Assembly (NCBI GenBank): GCA_036403235.1
Contig: DASWRI010000052.1
Coordinates: 1 to 64,000, forward strand
Length of the DNA: 64,000 nucleotides
Source: JBGTFE01 sp036403235
GTDB lineage: Bacteria > Acidobacteriota > Blastocatellia > Pyrinomonadales > Pyrinomonadaceae
Reading direction: 5' to 3'
Positions 50,555-58,553 of this stretch are shown here, one piece after another. Numbering within the stretch: position 1 is the first letter of the stretch; every line of letters starts with the position of its first letter. The notes beneath the pieces are model-generated. The model saw only the letters and a program-made list of their open reading frames with translations, was not told the DNA's origin and searched no databases. The translations under genes were made by a program, and so were the position numbers.

Positions 50555-51886
50555 CTATTCTTTTGCAGCTCTTCGCAATATGTCGAAAAATTCAGGAAAC
50601 GAAACGCCCGCGCATTCGGCGCCGTCGATTTCGGTTTCGCCCTCGGCCAAAAGCGCGGCGACCGAAAAAGACATGGCGATTCGATGGTCGCCGAATGAAT
50701 CGACGCGCGCGCCTTTCAGGTCGGATTTTTCGACCCGAAATCCGTCCGGAAATTCTTCTACTCCGGCGTTCATTCGTTTTAAGTTTTCGACGACGGCCGC
50801 AATCCTGTCCGATTCTTTGACGCGCAGTTCCGAAGCGCCGCGAATTTCCAGACCGCCTTCGATTTGCGTGCCGAAAATCGCCAGAATCGGAATTTCGTCG
50901 ATTAAATTGGCGATAATTTCGCCGTCGATTCGATTCGATTCGATTTTCGGTCGAAGACGCCTGTATCCCGAAACGCGCAAATCGCCGATTGGTTCATTGC
51001 CGGCGTTTTGCTCGCCCGAAATTTCAATCTCCGCGCCGAGCCCGCGCAAAACTTCTAAAATCGCCGTCCGTGTCGGATTTAAGCCGACGTTTTCGAGAAC
51101 GATTTCCGAATTTTCCAGACAGCTGGCCGCGACGATAAAAAATGCGGCGGAAGAAATATCCGACGGAACGCGCAAATCTCTCGCGACAAGCGTCGAGGAA
51201 GCATCAATCGAGATTTCCTGCACAAAATTCTCTTCCGATTCGATGTATTTTTCCTCAACGCGCGCGCCGAGAAATTCGAGCATCAATTCCGTGTGATTTC
51301 TAGAGGTCGGCGTCTTTGTTTTGGATTTCGGATTTTTAATGCTCGTCTTTCCGCTCGCATTAAGACCGGCTAACAGAAGACAGCTTTTGACCTGCGCCGA
51401 AGCGACGGGCAAATCGTAGGAAACGGAGCAGAGCGGATTTTTGCCGTAAATTTTCAAAGGCGCGCAGCCGTTTTCGGATTCGATTTTTGCGCCCATCAAT
51501 TTCAGCGGCTCGACGATTCTTTTCATCGGGCGCTTCGACAGAGATTCGTCGCCAATCAAAATCGAATCGAAATTTTGTCCCGCCAAAATCCCGGCCAGCA
51601 GCCTGACGGTCGTTCCGCTGTTTCCGCAGTCGAGCGACATTTTCGATTTTTGAAATCCGGTTTTGCCGACGCCCTTGACGAAAACCGTCGAATTTTCGCG
51701 CTTGATTTCGACGCCTAAATTTTTCAGACAGGCGAGCGTCGAAGCGCAGTCGGCGCTCGTCGCGAAATTTTCGATGCGCGCTTCGCCCTCGGCCATCGCC
51801 GAAATGAGCGCGGCGCGGTGCGAGATTGATTTGTCGCCGGGCAGAGCTATTTTCCCCTCTAAAAGCCGTGCGGGATTTATTTTCAT
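50555..51886 (-). CDS. aroA: 3-phosphoshikimate 1-carboxyvinyltransferase (EPSP synthase)
   Basis: A 443-residue two-domain enzyme of normal length. The start has LPGDKSISHRAALISAMAEG, the PEP/shikimate site; LDCGNSGTTVRLLAGIL is the second signature; and RVKESDRIAAVVENL and DSFGDHRIAMSFSVAALL lie in the C-terminal half. It joins PEP to shikimate-3-phosphate. A 7-residue insert (NPKSKTK) precedes the usual TPTSRNHTE motif and is encoded by a 21-bp heptamer tract. The start is a good ATG preceded by an A/T-rich region. Confidence 0.95.
   Translation of the reverse strand: MKINPARLLEGKIALPGDKSISHRAALISAMAEGEARIENFATSADCASTLACLKNLGVEIKRENSTVFVKGVGKTGFQKSKMSLDCGNSGTTVRLLAGILAGQNFDSILIGDESLSKRPMKRIVEPLKLMGAKIESENGCAPLKIYGKNPLCSVSYDLPVASAQVKSCLLLAGLNASGKTSIKNPKSKTKTPTSRNHTELMLEFLGARVEEKYIESEENFVQEISIDASSTLVARDLRVPSDISSAAFFIVAASCLENSEIVLENVGLNPTRTAILEVLRGLGAEIEISGEQNAGNEPIGDLRVSGYRRLRPKIESNRIDGEIIANLIDEIPILAIFGTQIEGGLEIRGASELRVKESDRIAAVVENLKRMNAGVEEFPDGFRVEKSDLKGARVDSFGDHRIAMSFSVAALLAEGETEIDGAECAGVSFPEFFDILRRAAKE
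51315..51336. repeat. Three-unit heptamer insert inside aroA
   Basis: On the minus strand AAAATCC GAAATCC AAAACAA, adding exactly 7 codons (NPKSKTK) between GKTSIK and TPTSRNHTE, where other AroA proteins are shorter. Confidence 0.45.
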
Positions 51887-51959
51887 ATACTAATTCTAAT
51901 ATCTTAATTGCTTTCTTGACACAAACGCGTGAAAACATTTAACTTCAAAACATAAACTT

Positions 51960-52373
51960 GTGACAGCAGAAACGACCGAAATAAAATTACCGAGCCGGCT
52001 TGAATCGATTGATAAAGCCGTTGTCGAAGCGCTCAAATTTGCGACGAGCGCCGGATTTTCCGAGGAAGAAACGTATCCTATCGATATGGCTGTGCGCGAA
52101 GCGGTCGCCAACGCCGTCAAACACGGCAACCTTTTAGATGAAACAAAGCAGGTCGAGATTGCGTTAAGCAGTTCCGACACGGATTTTGAAATTAGCGTAA
52201 GAGACTTCGGCGAGGGCTTTGCGGTCGAGGAAATTCCCGACCCGACCAATCCCGAAAATCTTTTAAAAGCGAACGGGCGCGGAATTTTATTTATCCGCAC
52301 GTTTATGGACGAAGTCGAGTGGTTTCATCACCCGAAAGGCGGAACGGTAATAAAAATGACGAAAAAGCGTTAA
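51960..52373 (+). CDS. RsbW-like ATP-binding anti-sigma kinase
   Basis: A 137-residue GHKL-fold protein starting at GTG. The N-box is AVREAVANAVKHGNL, the G1 box is RDFGEGF, and the G2-like box is NGRGILFIRTFMD. These match single-domain serine kinases that bind sigma factors and phosphorylate STAS antagonists. The STAS gene follows 74 bp downstream, giving a partner-switching pair. No sigma factor or PP2C phosphatase gene lies nearby, so the output partner is elsewhere. Confidence 0.85.
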   Translation: MTAETTEIKLPSRLESIDKAVVEALKFATSAGFSEEETYPIDMAVREAVANAVKHGNLLDETKQVEIALSSSDTDFEISVRDFGEGFAVEEIPDPTNPENLLKANGRGILFIRTFMDEVEWFHHPKGGTVIKMTKKR

Positions 52374-52447
52374 ATAAGTTGTGTAACCGGAACTTTTACA
52401 CTAAAATTTGCAATCAAAACCTTTTAAAATTATTCGAGGAGATAAAA

Positions 52448-52795
52448 ATGGCTGAACTTAATATTTCTGAACGCCAGGCGGGCGATATAACAATTCTTGA
52501 CATGGATGGCAAGGTGACCATCGGCGAAGGCAGCGTCGCGCTTCGCAGTACGATTCGCCGCCTGCTCGGCGAAGGCAAAAGCAAGATTCTTTTGAATCTC
52601 GGTCAGGTCGGATACGTCGATTCGAGCGGCATCGGCGAGCTGGTTTCGAGCTTTACGGCGGTCAATAAGGAAGGCGGAACTTTGAAGCTTCTGAATTTGA
52701 CGCAGAAAATCCAGGACCTTCTGGCGATTACCAAGCTTTTAACCGTTTTCGATACTTTCGACAACGAAGGCGATGCTCTCAGCAGCTACCAATAA
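52448..52795 (+). CDS. STAS-domain anti-anti-sigma factor
   Basis: A 115-residue STAS protein (ITILDMDGKVTIGEG; ILLNLGQVGYVDSSGIGELV). The phosphorylatable Ser is in DSSG (59-60). In partner switching the dephosphorylated form binds the RsbW-like kinase and frees the sigma factor. GAGGAG lies about 10 bp before ATG 52448. It forms a unit with the kinase gene upstream. Confidence 0.88.
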   Translation: MAELNISERQAGDITILDMDGKVTIGEGSVALRSTIRRLLGEGKSKILLNLGQVGYVDSSGIGELVSSFTAVNKEGGTLKLLNLTQKIQDLLAITKLLTVFDTFDNEGDALSSYQ

Positions 52796-52810
52796 AATCT
52801 GAAAGATTTT

Positions 52811-52892
52811 TAGTCCAGGGTCTAAAGTCTAAAGTCCAAAGTCGAAAAGTATTTGACTTTGGACTTTAGACTTTGGATTTTAGACTTTAGAG
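52811..52892. repeat. Heptamer-type hairpin after the STAS gene
   Basis: Perfect 16-bp arms TCTAAAGTCCAAAGTC (52828-52843) and GACTTTGGACTTTAGA (52855-52870) with an 11-nt loop, extended outward by more near-pairing. Units step by 7 (AGTCTAA AGTCTAA AGTCCAA AGTCGAA). It probably also ends the transcript. Confidence 0.75.
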
Positions 52893-52932
52893 AGAGACAT
52901 CTCTGCCATAAAAAAAAGCATCTTTAATACCG

Positions 52933-53005
52933 GAAAGACGCAAAATATGTAGAGATATTTGTAAGATTATTCCCCTTCTGATTTTTTACACATTTTGCGT
53001 CTTTC
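52933..53005. repeat. Inverted repeat upstream of the secreted TPR-like gene
   Basis: GAAAGACGCAAAATATGTA (52933-52951) and TACACATTTTGCGTCTTTC (52987-53005) pair at 17 of 19 positions around 35 nt. It ends 25 bp before the next start and could be a leader structure or promoter-region operator. Confidence 0.5.
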
Positions 53006-53030
53006 ATCTGCTTTGATTTCATAAATTGCA

Positions 53031-54788
53031 ATGAAAAAAGTTTTATTTCTCGTTTTTGTTTTCGCTTTTGCGATGAATGCGTTTGCTCAAACGACGCAGC
53101 CGCAGAGTTTTGATTTGTCGCAATACGGCGTCCGCATCGAGCCTGACAAACGGTTGATTGTCGTGCTCGCCTCGCTCGAGGCCGCCGGAATGGAAACGCC
53201 GCTGACGGAAAAAGGCTCGGCCTTCAGACAAAAACTGCGCGCGGATTTGAAAGGAGTTGACGAAAAACTCATCGAAAAACTGGCGTTTTTTCTCAAACAG
53301 TATAAAAGTCGTCATCCGAACGCGACCGATTCCGAAATAATCGCGCCGTTTATCTCGATGGCTTACACGCTCTCGCCCGTTCCGGATTTATCCGAACCGA
53401 CGCGCGCGACCGATTTGCCCGGCGACGTTCTCGAAGTTCTGGATTATTCGCCGCTCGTCCGCGAATTTTATCGCCGCTCGGCGCTGAGCACAAAGCTCGA
53501 CGAATACGTCAAAGATTATCAGGCGGCGGGCGACACGCTTCGCAAATCGACCGAGCTGATGGTCACCGAGCTGCTCGCCTATATGCATACCAGGCCGCAG
53601 CTCACCTACGCCGAAAAAATAAAAATCGAGTCGAAATCGGCCAACAAGAAAAAAACCATCGAGAAAACCGAAGTTCGCGAGCGCGAGCGGCGCTTTTACA
53701 TCGTTCCCGAGCTGCTCGTGCCGCGCGGGACAATCAATTTCATCAACGTCGGCGACGATTATTACGCGATTTTGCCGACCGAGACGAATTTAGGCACGTC
53801 CGAAGTTCGCAACGCTTATCTGCAATTCGTAATCGACCCGATTGTGGCGAATAACGCGAAAGACATTTCGACTTTTCGCGAAGGCCTCAAAGCGCTTCTC
53901 GACGAGCGCCGGAAAACGAACCCGAACATCTCGCCCGACATTTTTCTCGCCGTTTCGCGTTCCCTGGTGGCGGCGGTTGACGCCAAGCAGACGGAAGTAG
54001 GAAAAGTCCGCCTGGCGACGTCGCAGGCGCGGCAGAAAATCGATTTGATGAAAACGGTCGACGAGAAAAAAGCGGTTGCGGCCGAGCTCGCCGCTTTTAA
54101 GCAAACGTTTGCCGACGATTCCGCTTTGCAGCTTTCCGAAGCCTACGAGCGCGGCGCGGTGCTCGCGTTTTATTTCGCCGACCAGCTGAAAGGTTTCGAA
54201 GAATCCGATTTTGATATTGCGAGCTCGATGCGCGAAATAATTTTGACGCTCGACACGACCAAAGAAGCAAATCGCCTCGCGCAGTTTGCCGACGCGCGCA
54301 AACGCGCCGAAGAGCGCCGGAAAAATACGACGACCGTCGTCACAAAAATCATCGAAAATCCGGTGACGACAAAGCTGCTCGCCATCGACAAAATCACCGT
54401 CGATAAAGATTACACGTCAGCCGAAACGCAGCTCAAACAGCTTTTAACGGAATATCCGACCGAATCGCCGCGCATCTATTACGCGCTCGGACGCGTTTTG
54501 AGCCTGGCCGCCGAAGGCTCGGCGAAAGAAGAAGTCGACGCGCGCAACCGCCGGCTTCTGGAAGCCAAAGTCGCATATACGAACGTGCTGCGCTCGGCGA
54601 GCGCGGAAACCGACACGGCGCTGCTTTCTTTAACTTACGTCGCGCTCGGACGAATTTACGAATTTTTCGACGACCCGGCCTATGCCGTAAAAATCTACGA
54701 AGCCGCGATAAAAATCGGCGACGTCACCGGCGGCGCATACAAAGAAGCAATCGACGCGCGCGAAAGATTGGTGAAGAAAAACGACTAA
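53031..54788 (+). CDS. Secreted helical/TPR-like protein of unknown function
   Basis: A 585-residue exported protein (signal VLFLVFVFAFAMNAFAQ). The body is helical. The C-terminal 150 residues look TPR-like (KDYTSAETQLKQLLTEYPTE, YYALGRVLSLAAEGSAKEEV, TYVALGRIYEFFDDPAYAVK). The middle has a long charged region (FREGLKALLDERRKTNPNIS). No enzyme motif is seen. The following secreted-protein gene is on the same strand 58 bp away, separated by a heptamer element. Confidence 0.65.
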   Translation: MKKVLFLVFVFAFAMNAFAQTTQPQSFDLSQYGVRIEPDKRLIVVLASLEAAGMETPLTEKGSAFRQKLRADLKGVDEKLIEKLAFFLKQYKSRHPNATDSEIIAPFISMAYTLSPVPDLSEPTRATDLPGDVLEVLDYSPLVREFYRRSALSTKLDEYVKDYQAAGDTLRKSTELMVTELLAYMHTRPQLTYAEKIKIESKSANKKKTIEKTEVRERERRFYIVPELLVPRGTINFINVGDDYYAILPTETNLGTSEVRNAYLQFVIDPIVANNAKDISTFREGLKALLDERRKTNPNISPDIFLAVSRSLVAAVDAKQTEVGKVRLATSQARQKIDLMKTVDEKKAVAAELAAFKQTFADDSALQLSEAYERGAVLAFYFADQLKGFEESDFDIASSMREIILTLDTTKEANRLAQFADARKRAEERRKNTTTVVTKIIENPVTTKLLAIDKITVDKDYTSAETQLKQLLTEYPTESPRIYYALGRVLSLAAEGSAKEEVDARNRRLLEAKVAYTNVLRSASAETDTALLSLTYVALGRIYEFFDDPAYAVKIYEAAIKIGDVTGGAYKEAIDARERLVKKND

Positions 54789-54846
54789 TGGTAAGTGGAA
54801 AGTGAAAACATAAAAACTTTGCGCTTACCGTTTACCACTTCTTACT
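54788..54846. repeat. Heptamer-type element between two secreted-protein genes
   Basis: GTAAGTG GAAAGTG on the left, and GCTTACC GTTTACC ACTTCTT on the right, inverse to each other. It runs from the stop of one gene to the start of the next. Confidence 0.55.
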
Positions 54847-55530
54847 ATGAAAATAATTATTCCTGCAATTTTGTTTTGCCTTTCGATTTCAACGGCTTTC
54901 GGGCAGAAAATCATCACTTCGCCGACCGAGACGAGCCAGACGATTTCGATTCCGAACGTGGCGACGATTTCCGACATTGAGTGGAGAGTTCTGACCGACG
55001 CTCTGAGAACGGAAAACTGGGACAAATCGGCGTTTTACGCGTCGGGTTTACTGAATCGTCTGAAGGCCGACAACGAGCAGAAACAAATCGCGCAGCTTCG
55101 ATATTTTTATCTTTTCTCTCTGGCCGGAAAAATTCACAAAGCGCGCGACGCGGGCAAAAAGACGGAAGAAGACGAGGATTGGAGAGAGCTCGACAAGGCG
55201 GTCGCGTCGCTTATCGGCAAGGAATTCGTTTTGCCGCCGCGCGAGTATCGCGCAAATTGCGAAAAGTCTCTGAATTTTATCTGCGACGTCAAAGACAACG
55301 AAAAAGCTTTCCGGACGACGGCGACGAACCAGGAAGGCACGGCGATTAACTCGTTCGATTACGTCGTCTTCGACAAAAAGCCGGAGCTCAAGGAATTTAT
55401 CGACAAACAAATTTTTCTCGGCGGCACGCTGAAAAAAGTCGAATTTAACGATGCGCTTTCAAACGAGCAGCCGTGGATAATGTACCTGATTTTCGAAAAG
55501 GGCTTTGTCCGCGTCGTCGTTAATGACTAA
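54847..55530 (+). CDS. Secreted protein of unknown function
   Basis: A 227-residue protein with a signal peptide (IIIPAILFCLSISTAFGQ). A helical N-terminal half (IEWRVLTDALRTENWDKSAF, LLNRLKADNEQKQIAQLRYF) precedes a region with two Cys (NCEKSLNFIC) and the C-terminal LFALKK-free domain ending WIMYLIFEKGFVRVVV. No family recognised. It probably shares a transcript with the preceding gene. Confidence 0.6.
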   Translation: MKIIIPAILFCLSISTAFGQKIITSPTETSQTISIPNVATISDIEWRVLTDALRTENWDKSAFYASGLLNRLKADNEQKQIAQLRYFYLFSLAGKIHKARDAGKKTEEDEDWRELDKAVASLIGKEFVLPPREYRANCEKSLNFICDVKDNEKAFRTTATNQEGTAINSFDYVVFDKKPELKEFIDKQIFLGGTLKKVEFNDALSNEQPWIMYLIFEKGFVRVVVND

Positions 55531-55589
55531 TGGCTTTGCACCTCTTTGCGCCAAAAGTATGTAAGAGCTGATGAATATATGATTTTACG

Positions 55590-55841
55590 TGTGAATCTTC
55601 GTTCGACGCCTGTGAATGAACAATCAACACGTGTGAATGCCCGCCCGACAGTTGTGAATGTACAAACATCATCTGTGAATCTTCGTCCGACAGCTGTGAA
55701 TGTGCGGCCAACACCTGTGAATCTTCAATCAACACCTGTGAATCTTCGTCGTTCACTTGTGAATCTTTAAAGTTCACCTGTGAATGTTCGTCATTCAGCT
55801 GTGAATCTTCAACGTTCAGGTGTGAATCCGTATCGTTTACG
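55590..55841 (+). repeat. Twelve tandem copies at an exact 21-bp period
   Basis: TGTGAAT recurs at 55590, 55611, 55632, 55653, 55674, 55695, 55716, 55737, 55758, 55779, 55800 and 55821: twelve copies, always 21 bp apart. The rest of each unit varies around CTTCGTC GTTCACC or its near forms, so later units have TTCACCTGTGAA palindromes. Both strands stay open in one frame (VNLRPTP-type heptapeptides on the plus strand). The gap from 55531 to 56018 contains this array, a coding remnant at 55922-56011, and otherwise nothing recognisable. Confidence 0.8.
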
Positions 55842-55921
55842 GGACTTGCACAAAAAGAGCTGAATTTAGTTTTTACGCAAAGTTTTCAAGCCGCTTATAC
55901 TGAATTTTCACCAATAAATAA

Positions 55922-56011
55922 TTAATGCAGAATCGGTTTTTTGATTAATCCGCCTTCGACGTCCGGGAGCGAGTGCGTCGTGATAAACGCGGCCGGGTCG
56001 ATTTCCTTCGC
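55922..56011 (-). pseudogene. C-terminal coding remnant
   Basis: The minus strand reads DAKEIDPAAFITTHSLPDVE then GGLIKKPILH and a stop. The stretch IDPAAFITT...EGGLIKKP recalls the C-terminal domain of YitT/DUF2179-type proteins, although this is a weak match by eye. It lacks any upstream part because the 56019-57014 gene abuts it. It is read as the tail of a gene destroyed by rearrangement. Confidence 0.3.
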
Positions 56012-56018
56012 ATCTGAA

Positions 56019-57014
56019 TTAGAGAAAGGCGACACGAAGCGCAAGCGACTGCGTTACCGGGTCTTCGTCGCCGAGATGCCGGCGCGCCAGTTCGTAGGCG
56101 TCAGCGGCGAGCGCGGCGGCCTGCGTTTCGTCGCGCGCCGCCTCCGCGCGCTTTGACCTGAGGGCGAGCTGGTAGATAGAGACGACGGGCGCGCGATTGT
56201 CGGAGCTTAGTTCGACGAGCGCCAGATAACGCTCGTCGCAGTCGGCCTCGGCCTCGGCGCACGCCTTGAACGCGGCGCGAGCCTCTGCTTCCTGCCTGTC
56301 CGTCGAAAGACGCGCCCCGTGGTAAAAATTAAACTGGCAAAGCTGCTCGTCGCTCTCGGCCTTTGCGGCAACTTCGTCGGCGGACGCAGTGCCAATCGTC
56401 AGCTCGATGAGCGCGGTCAGCCACGGCTCGTTATAGTTGGCGGGAATCATTAACGTCTTCGCCAAATCTTCAGCCATCTCGCTCCGCCAGGTGCGCTGAA
56501 GACTGATTAGCAAAAGAAGCAGAATTTCGCGGCGCAGCTCGATTGATTTTTCGAGAACTATTTTCTCCGCCTCAATCGCGCAGCCGATAAAATCGGCGAG
56601 CGCGAAAGCGCGAAAGCATCTTTCCCACGGGTCGTCCGCCAAATACAAAAGCTCCGCTTCGCGTTCGCCCGCTTCGCTTTCAAGGTCTTCCTCGCGCCCG
56701 CCGAGCGATTCGTACAAGGCGGTCGCGTCTCTGATAACCTCGTGAAAAGTAGATATTCCATATCCTCCGTCGTCCACCGCGATGTAGCGATAGTTATCGC
56801 GCGCCGTCTTCAGAGCTCTTATCACTTTTTTGACGTAAGTCAGATTGTCCGTCAACTCCGAAATTTCGCTTATCCGGCCGCGGCAAATTTCAACCGCGTC
56901 CAAAGTATCGTAATAGACGTTGCGCCCGGGGCAGGGAGTAATATTGTCATTTGCGTATTTTTCGAGCTTGTTGATTGGCCTGTGAAGCTCGGCGATAGTT
57001 CTTTCGTCAACCAT
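56019..57014 (-). CDS. Hypothetical helical protein
   Basis: A 331-residue soluble protein, acidic and almost wholly helical (INKLEKYANDNITPCPGRNV, LYESLGGREEDLESEAGERE, EARAAFKACAEAEADCDERY), with TPR-like periodicity in the last 150 residues. No known family. It lies 55 bp downstream of the O-antigen-ligase-like gene on the same strand. Codon use matches the surroundings. Confidence 0.55.
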   Translation of the reverse strand: MVDERTIAELHRPINKLEKYANDNITPCPGRNVYYDTLDAVEICRGRISEISELTDNLTYVKKVIRALKTARDNYRYIAVDDGGYGISTFHEVIRDATALYESLGGREEDLESEAGEREAELLYLADDPWERCFRAFALADFIGCAIEAEKIVLEKSIELRREILLLLLISLQRTWRSEMAEDLAKTLMIPANYNEPWLTALIELTIGTASADEVAAKAESDEQLCQFNFYHGARLSTDRQEAEARAAFKACAEAEADCDERYLALVELSSDNRAPVVSIYQLALRSKRAEAARDETQAAALAADAYELARRHLGDEDPVTQSLALRVAFL

Positions 57015-57069
57015 TTTTCTGAAATTCCTCCCGTAAACATCTTATTCCCGACGGAACTTTCTAAAGTTT

Positions 57070-58488
57070 TTACTTTTCCTTTTTATAAAGCTTCGGATAG
57101 CTAATCGAAGCGGTCGCAATAACGGTTAAAAGCAGAAAGAAAAAAGCGTTTGAGGGAGTGCGCAGCGGAAAATCGAAAAAGCTGTGCAGCAGAATGCCGA
57201 AACAGCCCGCGAGCGCGCCGATGGCCGAGCTGCGGCGAAAACGGTCGGACGCTTTGCCGATGATTTTCAGACTCTGGCAGAAAAGCAGAAAGATAAACGC
57301 GGCGATGGCGAGAAAGCCCGGAATTCCGGCGTCCGCCAGGATTTGCAGATAATCGTTGTGCGCCTGCTCGATGCGGTATGTGCCGTTCCACGTGTCGTAG
57401 TGCGGAAAAGCGTTGCCGAACGCGTTCAGACCGACGCCGATGACGGGATTATCGACGATTATCCTGCCGGCGATTTGCCAGAAATGAGCGCGGCCGTTGC
57501 TGATGTCGGCCTGCGTGTTTTGCAGACCCGTCCCGCGCAGGAGCGATTCGTCGCCGCCGAGCAGAACGGCCGAGCCGAACAAAATCAAAAGCAGGGCTAT
57601 TCCGCCTCCGATTAAAGCGAAATTGCGCCGGTAATTGCTCGCCGCGCCGGATGTTTTTTCCTCGTTTCGTCTTTGCAGAAAATTTGCCGCAATGACAAAT
57701 CCCAAAACGCCCAGAAGACTTAAAAATCCGCCGCGCGAGCCGGTCAAAACGACGGCGATTCCCATCAAAATCGTCGCGATAATCAAAAGCAGGTTTTTGT
57801 CTTTGTTAGTCGCTTTGCCGAACAAAAGCCCGAGCGTCAGGCCGATTGTCATTTCCATAAAAGCGGCGAAATGGTGCTGGTTGACAAACGAGGCAAACGG
57901 TATCGCCTGCGGACTCGGGCGCAGGCCGTAAATCGATTCGAGATTGGCGAGCCGCTGCAAAATCCCGAAAAAAGCCATCGCGGCGCTGAAAATTATAATC
58001 GTCAGGACGATTCTCCGCAGGCGTTTCTGGTTGTTGATATAAACGAGCGCGGCGGCGAAAAAGACAAAGTAAACAATCAGCAGAATGACCGCAAGCCTCG
58101 TTAAATAAGGGTCGAGCGAAAGCGCGGCGGAAACGGGTATGCCCAGCGCGCCGTCGGGCGGAGTATTGCTTCGAAGCGGCAAAAGCTGAATGACGCCTAT
58201 CAAAATCAAGCCGAGAACGGGCATCTGAAGCGCGTTTGCGCTAAAGCGAAATTCTTTACTTATCCACGCATCGAGTATCCAGAAAATCGCGATTAAGCCG
58301 GTCAGAATCGTCAAAAAAATCAACGCCCAGTTATCGACCGCGCCGTAGGCAATAGCCGCAAACATCGAAACGACCGAGAGCAGAATGAACACGACGCCGC
58401 TCAGACGCGTCGGCTTTTCGTTGACGATGATGGCGTCAAACCAATCGGAAGATTTCGAAACACCGTTTGTTTTATTTTCTTTTGCCAT
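57070..58488 (-). CDS. O-antigen ligase/polymerase family membrane protein
   Basis: A 472-residue protein with about 11-12 membrane segments. The Wzy_C block is present: VLTGSRGGFLSLLGVLGF, then the large periplasmic loop with VGVGLNAFGNAFPHYDTWNG then YRIEQAHNDYLQILADAGIP, whose HNDYLQ is the ligase signature. Such proteins polymerise or ligate undecaprenyl-linked glycans at the outer face of the inner membrane. Together with the WecA-type, GT4 and rml genes it points to polysaccharide production. Confidence 0.88.
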   Translation of the reverse strand: MAKENKTNGVSKSSDWFDAIIVNEKPTRLSGVVFILLSVVSMFAAIAYGAVDNWALIFLTILTGLIAIFWILDAWISKEFRFSANALQMPVLGLILIGVIQLLPLRSNTPPDGALGIPVSAALSLDPYLTRLAVILLIVYFVFFAAALVYINNQKRLRRIVLTIIIFSAAMAFFGILQRLANLESIYGLRPSPQAIPFASFVNQHHFAAFMEMTIGLTLGLLFGKATNKDKNLLLIIATILMGIAVVLTGSRGGFLSLLGVLGFVIAANFLQRRNEEKTSGAASNYRRNFALIGGGIALLLILFGSAVLLGGDESLLRGTGLQNTQADISNGRAHFWQIAGRIIVDNPVIGVGLNAFGNAFPHYDTWNGTYRIEQAHNDYLQILADAGIPGFLAIAAFIFLLFCQSLKIIGKASDRFRRSSAIGALAGCFGILLHSFFDFPLRTPSNAFFFLLLTVIATASISYPKLYKKEK

Positions 58489-58491
58489 TAA

Positions 58492-58553
58492 TTGTTAGCT
58501 AAAAACTGAGAACTAAAAGATAAAAACGGTTCTCATCTCTCAGTTTTCACCTG
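58492..58553. repeat. Heptamer-type hairpin between TPR and ligase genes
   Basis: ACTGAGA ACTAAAA GATAAAA on the left; TCTCATCTCTCAGTTTTCA on the right is inverse to AAAAACTGAGAAC. It lies just downstream of the TPR gene stop (minus strand) and upstream of the ligase start. Confidence 0.6.

Noticed and set aside
55520..55777. Protein with heptapeptide repeats on either strand of the 21-bp array
   Set aside because: Both strands remain open simply because the unit is 21 bp; neither frame has a convincing ribosome binding site or known domain, so it is kept as a repeat.
55590..55841. CRISPR array
   Set aside because: Units are only 21 bp with a 7-bp conserved core and no 25-40 bp identical repeats or unique spacers, and no cas genes are nearby.
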